From: Bacteroidota bacterium
GTDB lineage: Bacteria > Bacteroidota > Bacteroidia > Chitinophagales > Chitinophagaceae
Reading direction: 5' to 3'
Length of the DNA stretch: 64,000 nt
Assembly: GCA_016868815.1 (NCBI GenBank)
Contig: VGFQ01000007.1
Location: 1-64,000 of the forward strand
A program made the translations under genes and the position numbers. Below the pieces are notes generated by a model. The model ran no database searches and was not told where the DNA came from. It was given only the letters and a program-made list of their open reading frames with translations. Of this stretch, positions 61,284 through 64,000 are shown one piece after another. The number at the start of each line of letters is the position of its first letter. Position 1 is the first letter of the stretch.

Positions 61284-62771
61284 TCATCGGATAATCTTCG
61301 GGTCCAAGAACTCCCAATCCATGACATGCGGGTGTGTATGTTCCCGCTTCGCTACCGCCTGCACGCGCCGCAGGATCTCGGGTTGTGCGGCCGACAGGTC
61401 CTTTTGTTCCTTCGGGTCTGAGGACAGGTCGTAGAGTTCCCAGGGTGCGTTCGTGTTCTTGCGGATATCGCGCCGCACCCCCTTCCAGTCCCCGATGCGC
61501 ACGGCCACCTGCCCGCCCTTCTCCGGGTATTCGAAGTACAAGAACTCGTGAGGTCGCTGTCTTTCAGGATGCCCTGTGAGTACTGGGCGAAGGGAGATGC
61601 CGTCCGTGCCTTCGACCATCCTGCCCGTGATGTCGGAGAGGGTGGCCATCATGTCGTATTGCGTGGAGACGTGGTCGCTCACGGTGCCAGCGGGTATCCG
61701 CCCCGGCCAGCGTGCGATGAACGGCACACGTATGCCCCCTTCGTAGAGGTCCATCTTTAGGCCGCGCAGTCCGCCGTTGCCCTGGAAAAATTCTGGTTGC
61801 ACACCTCCTACGTCGAAGGTATTGCCGTTGTCGCTCGAGAACATGACGAGGGTGTTGCCATCGAGCCCGTTCGCCTTCAGGGCCTCGAGCACCCTGCCCA
61901 CCTGTGCATCGAGGAAGCTGATCATGGCTGCGTAGGCCGACAGGGGTCTTTGCAAGGCGGCATATCCCTTATCGCCGTAGTAGGGGGACTCAGGGAAGAT
62001 GCCGTCGTAAGCGCGCAGGAAAGAGTCGGGCACCTGTAAGGAGAGGTGTGGAAGGGTAATCGGAAAGTAGAGGAAGAAGGGGCGTCCGCGGTTCGATCGG
62101 ATGAATTCCACAGCCTTGTCGCCCATGAGCTGCGGGGCGTAGTCGGTTCCTTGGAACTTTGCAAAGTCTGCCTTGGTGGCTGTCTTCGGGTCGAGGCTCT
62201 TATGCACGTTGACCCAAGGGTTGCGGAGGCGGACGATGCAGTCGTCCTCCCAGAGGTGTGTTGGGTAGTGGTTATGCGCCTGCTTCTGGTCGAGGTATCC
62301 AAAGTAATGGTCAAAGCCGTGCTTTAACGGGCTACCGGTGGTGCCGGTGACGCCCATACCCCACTTGCCGACGAGTCCGGTGGCATATTCTCTCTCCTTG
62401 AGCATCCTCGCGAGGGTGTAGGCATTCTCGTGCAGCGGCATCTGTCCGCCCTCCTTCTCATCCTCGAAGCCGCCCATCTCGTAATTGCCGCGGATGTAGG
62501 AATGGCCTGCATGGCGACCAGTCATGAGTATGCAGCGAGAAGGTGCGCAGACGGGCGCGCCGCTGTAATGTTGGGTGAAGCGCATGCCTTCGCGGGCCAT
62601 CCGGTCTATATGGGGGGTCCGGATTTTGCGTTGTCCATAGCAGCCCAGCTCGCCGGCCCCCAGGTCGTCGGCGTAGATATATATGATGTTGGGCTTTGAC
62701 GTGGAGGATTGTGTGAAACTTGACAGCCCTACCATGCAGAGTCCACATATTAGAATTAACTTTGAATCCAC
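61284..62771 (-). CDS. sulfatase (S1 family), CAPSR active site
   Basis: A type I sulfatase of 495 residues, arylsulfatase-like. The formylglycine motif is GAPVCAPSRCILMTG with Cys75. KPNIIYIYADDLGAGELGC gives the first Asp pair, VGKWGMGV the Lys, FPITLPHLSL the His and FSSDNGNTFDVGG the second Asp/Asn. The N-terminus (LILICGLCMVGLSSFTQ) is a signal peptide. It is divergent from the PqaA-like gene (100-bp gap) and convergent with the sulfatase at 59546-60991. Confidence 0.92.
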   Translation of the reverse strand: MDSKLILICGLCMVGLSSFTQSSTSKPNIIYIYADDLGAGELGCYGQRKIRTPHIDRMAREGMRFTQHYSGAPVCAPSRCILMTGRHAGHSYIRGNYEMGGFEDEKEGGQMPLHENAYTLARMLKEREYATGLVGKWGMGVTGTTGSPLKHGFDHYFGYLDQKQAHNHYPTHLWEDDCIVRLRNPWVNVHKSLDPKTATKADFAKFQGTDYAPQLMGDKAVEFIRSNRGRPFFLYFPITLPHLSLQVPDSFLRAYDGIFPESPYYGDKGYAALQRPLSAYAAMISFLDAQVGRVLEALKANGLDGNTLVMFSSDNGNTFDVGGVQPEFFQGNGGLRGLKMDLYEGGIRVPFIARWPGRIPAGTVSDHVSTQYDMMATLSDITGRMVEGTDGISLRPVLTGHPERQRPHEFLYFEYPEKGGQVAVRIGDWKGVRRDIRKNTNAPWELYDLSSDPKEQKDLSAAQPEILRRVQAVAKREHTHPHVMDWEFLDPKIIR

Positions 62772-62871
62772 AATCCAAGATAAACGAAAATCTTAATCGA
62801 AGATGCCATCCCCAGATGATACAAGCTTTACGGTTTGGCAATCGGCATCCTTCACTTATTGAAGACCCATT

Positions 62872-64000
62872 ATGAGACCTCTTTGTTTTCTACTGCTGTT
62901 TGTGATTGGATCAGTTCAAGCACAATCTCCCCGCGATCCAGTGACGGCTGCCACGGCGCTGCAGCAGTACCTCAGCCAGCCAGATGCCACCTATGCCTGG
63001 GAGCCGCGCGACACTTTCATGGTCGGGGATGTGACGGTGTACTCCGTCTTGCTCACCTCACAGACATGGCGGGGCATCCCTTGGCGTCATCAGCTAAGCA
63101 TCGCCGTCCCCAGAGATTTACGCCATGATGCCGCACTGTTGTTCATCAACGGCAGCGGCATGGATAAGGATGGAAACCCCAAGTGGAGTGGTAAGAACGA
63201 CCGACTCGGCGCCAGCATCGCCATGATCGCGGGTCGCAATCATGCCATCACCGCTGTCTTGAAGCAGGTGCCTGTGCAGCCCCTCTATGGTGGGCTAACC
63301 GAAGATGCGCTGATCTCTTACACGCTCGATGCCTTTCGAAAGGACAAGGACTACACCTGGCCCTTGTTATTTCCCATGGTGAAGTCTGCCCAGCGGGCGA
63401 TGGACTGTCTGCAGGCGTTCATGCTGCAACGAAGGGGACATATCGTCGGGCGATTCGTCGTGTCGGGCGGTTCCAAAAGGGGCTGGACGACCTGGCTCAC
63501 GGCAGCCCATGACCCCCGCGTGGTGGCATTTGCTCCGATGGTCATCGACATGCTCAACATGCCGGTGAGCATGAAGTACCAGCTTGAGACCTGGAATGCC
63601 TTCAGCGATCAGATCCAGGACTATGTGAAGCTAGGCATTGTGCAGGAGATGGCCACCGCCACCGGCATCGAGATCACAAGGATGATCGACCCGTACAGCT
63701 ATCGGCATTTGATGGACAAGCCAAAGCTCATCGTGATGGGTACCAACGACCCCTACTGGCCCATCGATAATGTTCGTAACTACCTCGACGACATCCCAGG
63801 CCGAAACATGCTTTATTATGTGCCCAATGCGGCCCACAACCTTGGTACCGGCATCGAGGCGGTCAACGCCCTCAGCGCCTTTTTCGCCAATACGCTCAAG
63901 GGGGCCGGGTATCCCACCTGCGATTGGAAGGCGAGGCTTCGCAGGCGAACCGTGTCATTGACGCTTTCCACCTCCGGAGACCTACTGGAAGATGTCGTTT
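62872..64000 (+). CDS. PhoPQ-activated pathogenicity-related (PqaA-like) hydrolase, cut by the window end
   Basis: The frame is open from the ATG at 62872 to the last base (376 codons, no stop), so the gene is partial. MRPLCFLLLFVIGSVQAQ is a signal peptide. The alpha/beta-hydrolase core of PF10142 is visible: FINGSGMDKDG, the nucleophile elbow VSGGSKRGWTTWLTAA, DPRVVAFAPMVIDMLNM, a likely acid in MGTNDPYWP and a His in PNAAHNLGTG. Despite the family name, members in Bacteroidota are secreted hydrolases of unknown substrate. It is divergent from the sulfatase at 61284, so the two share a short control region. Confidence 0.88.
   Translation, partial: MRPLCFLLLFVIGSVQAQSPRDPVTAATALQQYLSQPDATYAWEPRDTFMVGDVTVYSVLLTSQTWRGIPWRHQLSIAVPRDLRHDAALLFINGSGMDKDGNPKWSGKNDRLGASIAMIAGRNHAITAVLKQVPVQPLYGGLTEDALISYTLDAFRKDKDYTWPLLFPMVKSAQRAMDCLQAFMLQRRGHIVGRFVVSGGSKRGWTTWLTAAHDPRVVAFAPMVIDMLNMPVSMKYQLETWNAFSDQIQDYVKLGIVQEMATATGIEITRMIDPYSYRHLMDKPKLIVMGTNDPYWPIDNVRNYLDDIPGRNMLYYVPNAAHNLGTGIEAVNALSAFFANTLKGAGYPTCDWKARLRRRTVSLTLSTSGDLLEDVV

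Overview
The window looks like a chromosomal segment from a free-living member of the Bacteroidota, most likely a GC-rich Chitinophagaceae-type organism. The evidence is a SusC/SusD outer-membrane glycan importer pair, many short Bacteroidota-style signal peptides ending in a Gln-rich cleavage region, SPII lipoproteins, and families typical of this phylum (DUF4153, DUF5107, DUF6807, DUF6090-like, SusD/RagB). From about 4.3 kb onward the DNA is clearly GC-rich. The first ~3.8 kb is clearly AT-rich, and it starts with a decayed IS3-type transposase, so it is probably foreign or rearranged DNA.

Layout. 0-4.3 kb: broken IS3 transposase, small DoxX-like membrane protein, small lipoprotein, fatty-acid desaturase, small secreted protein and an orphan PAAR-like DUF4280 protein. 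4.3-9.1 kb: aromatic amino acid hydroxylase with a long C-terminal extension, alpha/beta hydrolase, SGNH lipoprotein and a DUF6090-like membrane protein. 9.4-15.9 kb: a second DUF6090-like gene overlapping a sulfatase, then a probably Tat-exported FAD oxidoreductase, an SDR and a 3-hydroxyacyl-CoA-dehydrogenase-like protein. 16.1-23.7 kb: SusC/SusD bracketed by a 66-bp direct repeat and closed by a strong intrinsic terminator, then a second sulfatase. 23.7-35 kb: mixed housekeeping and membrane genes (SDR, DUF4153, DUF5107/TPR, CASTOR/POLLUX-like channel, S10 carboxypeptidase-like, GNAT) and a DoxX-like pseudogene. 35-48.4 kb: a carbohydrate cluster with a heparinase II/III-like lyase, Tat-type SGNH hydrolase, third sulfatase, a SUMF1-fold protein lacking the FGE cysteines, a probable helical-barrel protein, calcineurin-like phosphoesterase, a TIM-barrel glycosidase-like protein, an esterase and a DUF6807 protein. 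48.6-59.3 kb: two-PDZ protein, class-C beta-lactamase-like hydrolase, PaaK-like adenylating enzyme, a reverse-strand TauE/M20/Gfo-Idh operon, APC permease and an aldo/keto reductase-Rid fusion. 59.5-64 kb: two convergent sulfatases and a PqaA-like protein cut by the window end.

How it fits together (inference): the window encodes uptake and breakdown of a sulfated, probably uronic-acid-containing polysaccharide. Five sulfatases, all with Cys-type active sites, would remove sulfate. The lyase, glycosidase-like protein and esterases would cut the backbone and decorations. SusC/D would import oligomers, and the exported flavoenzyme plus two NAD(P)-type dehydrogenases could oxidise and process sugars. 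The only formylglycine-generating-enzyme-like gene present lacks both catalytic cysteines, so sulfatase maturation must rely on a gene elsewhere. No tRNA, rRNA or CRISPR array was seen. The least explained features are the repeat bracketing SusCD, a pair of covarying intergenic hairpins, the cysteine-less SUMF1 protein beside the sulfatases, the exported flavoenzyme module and the AKR-Rid fusion. No single clearly new system can be claimed from sequence alone.
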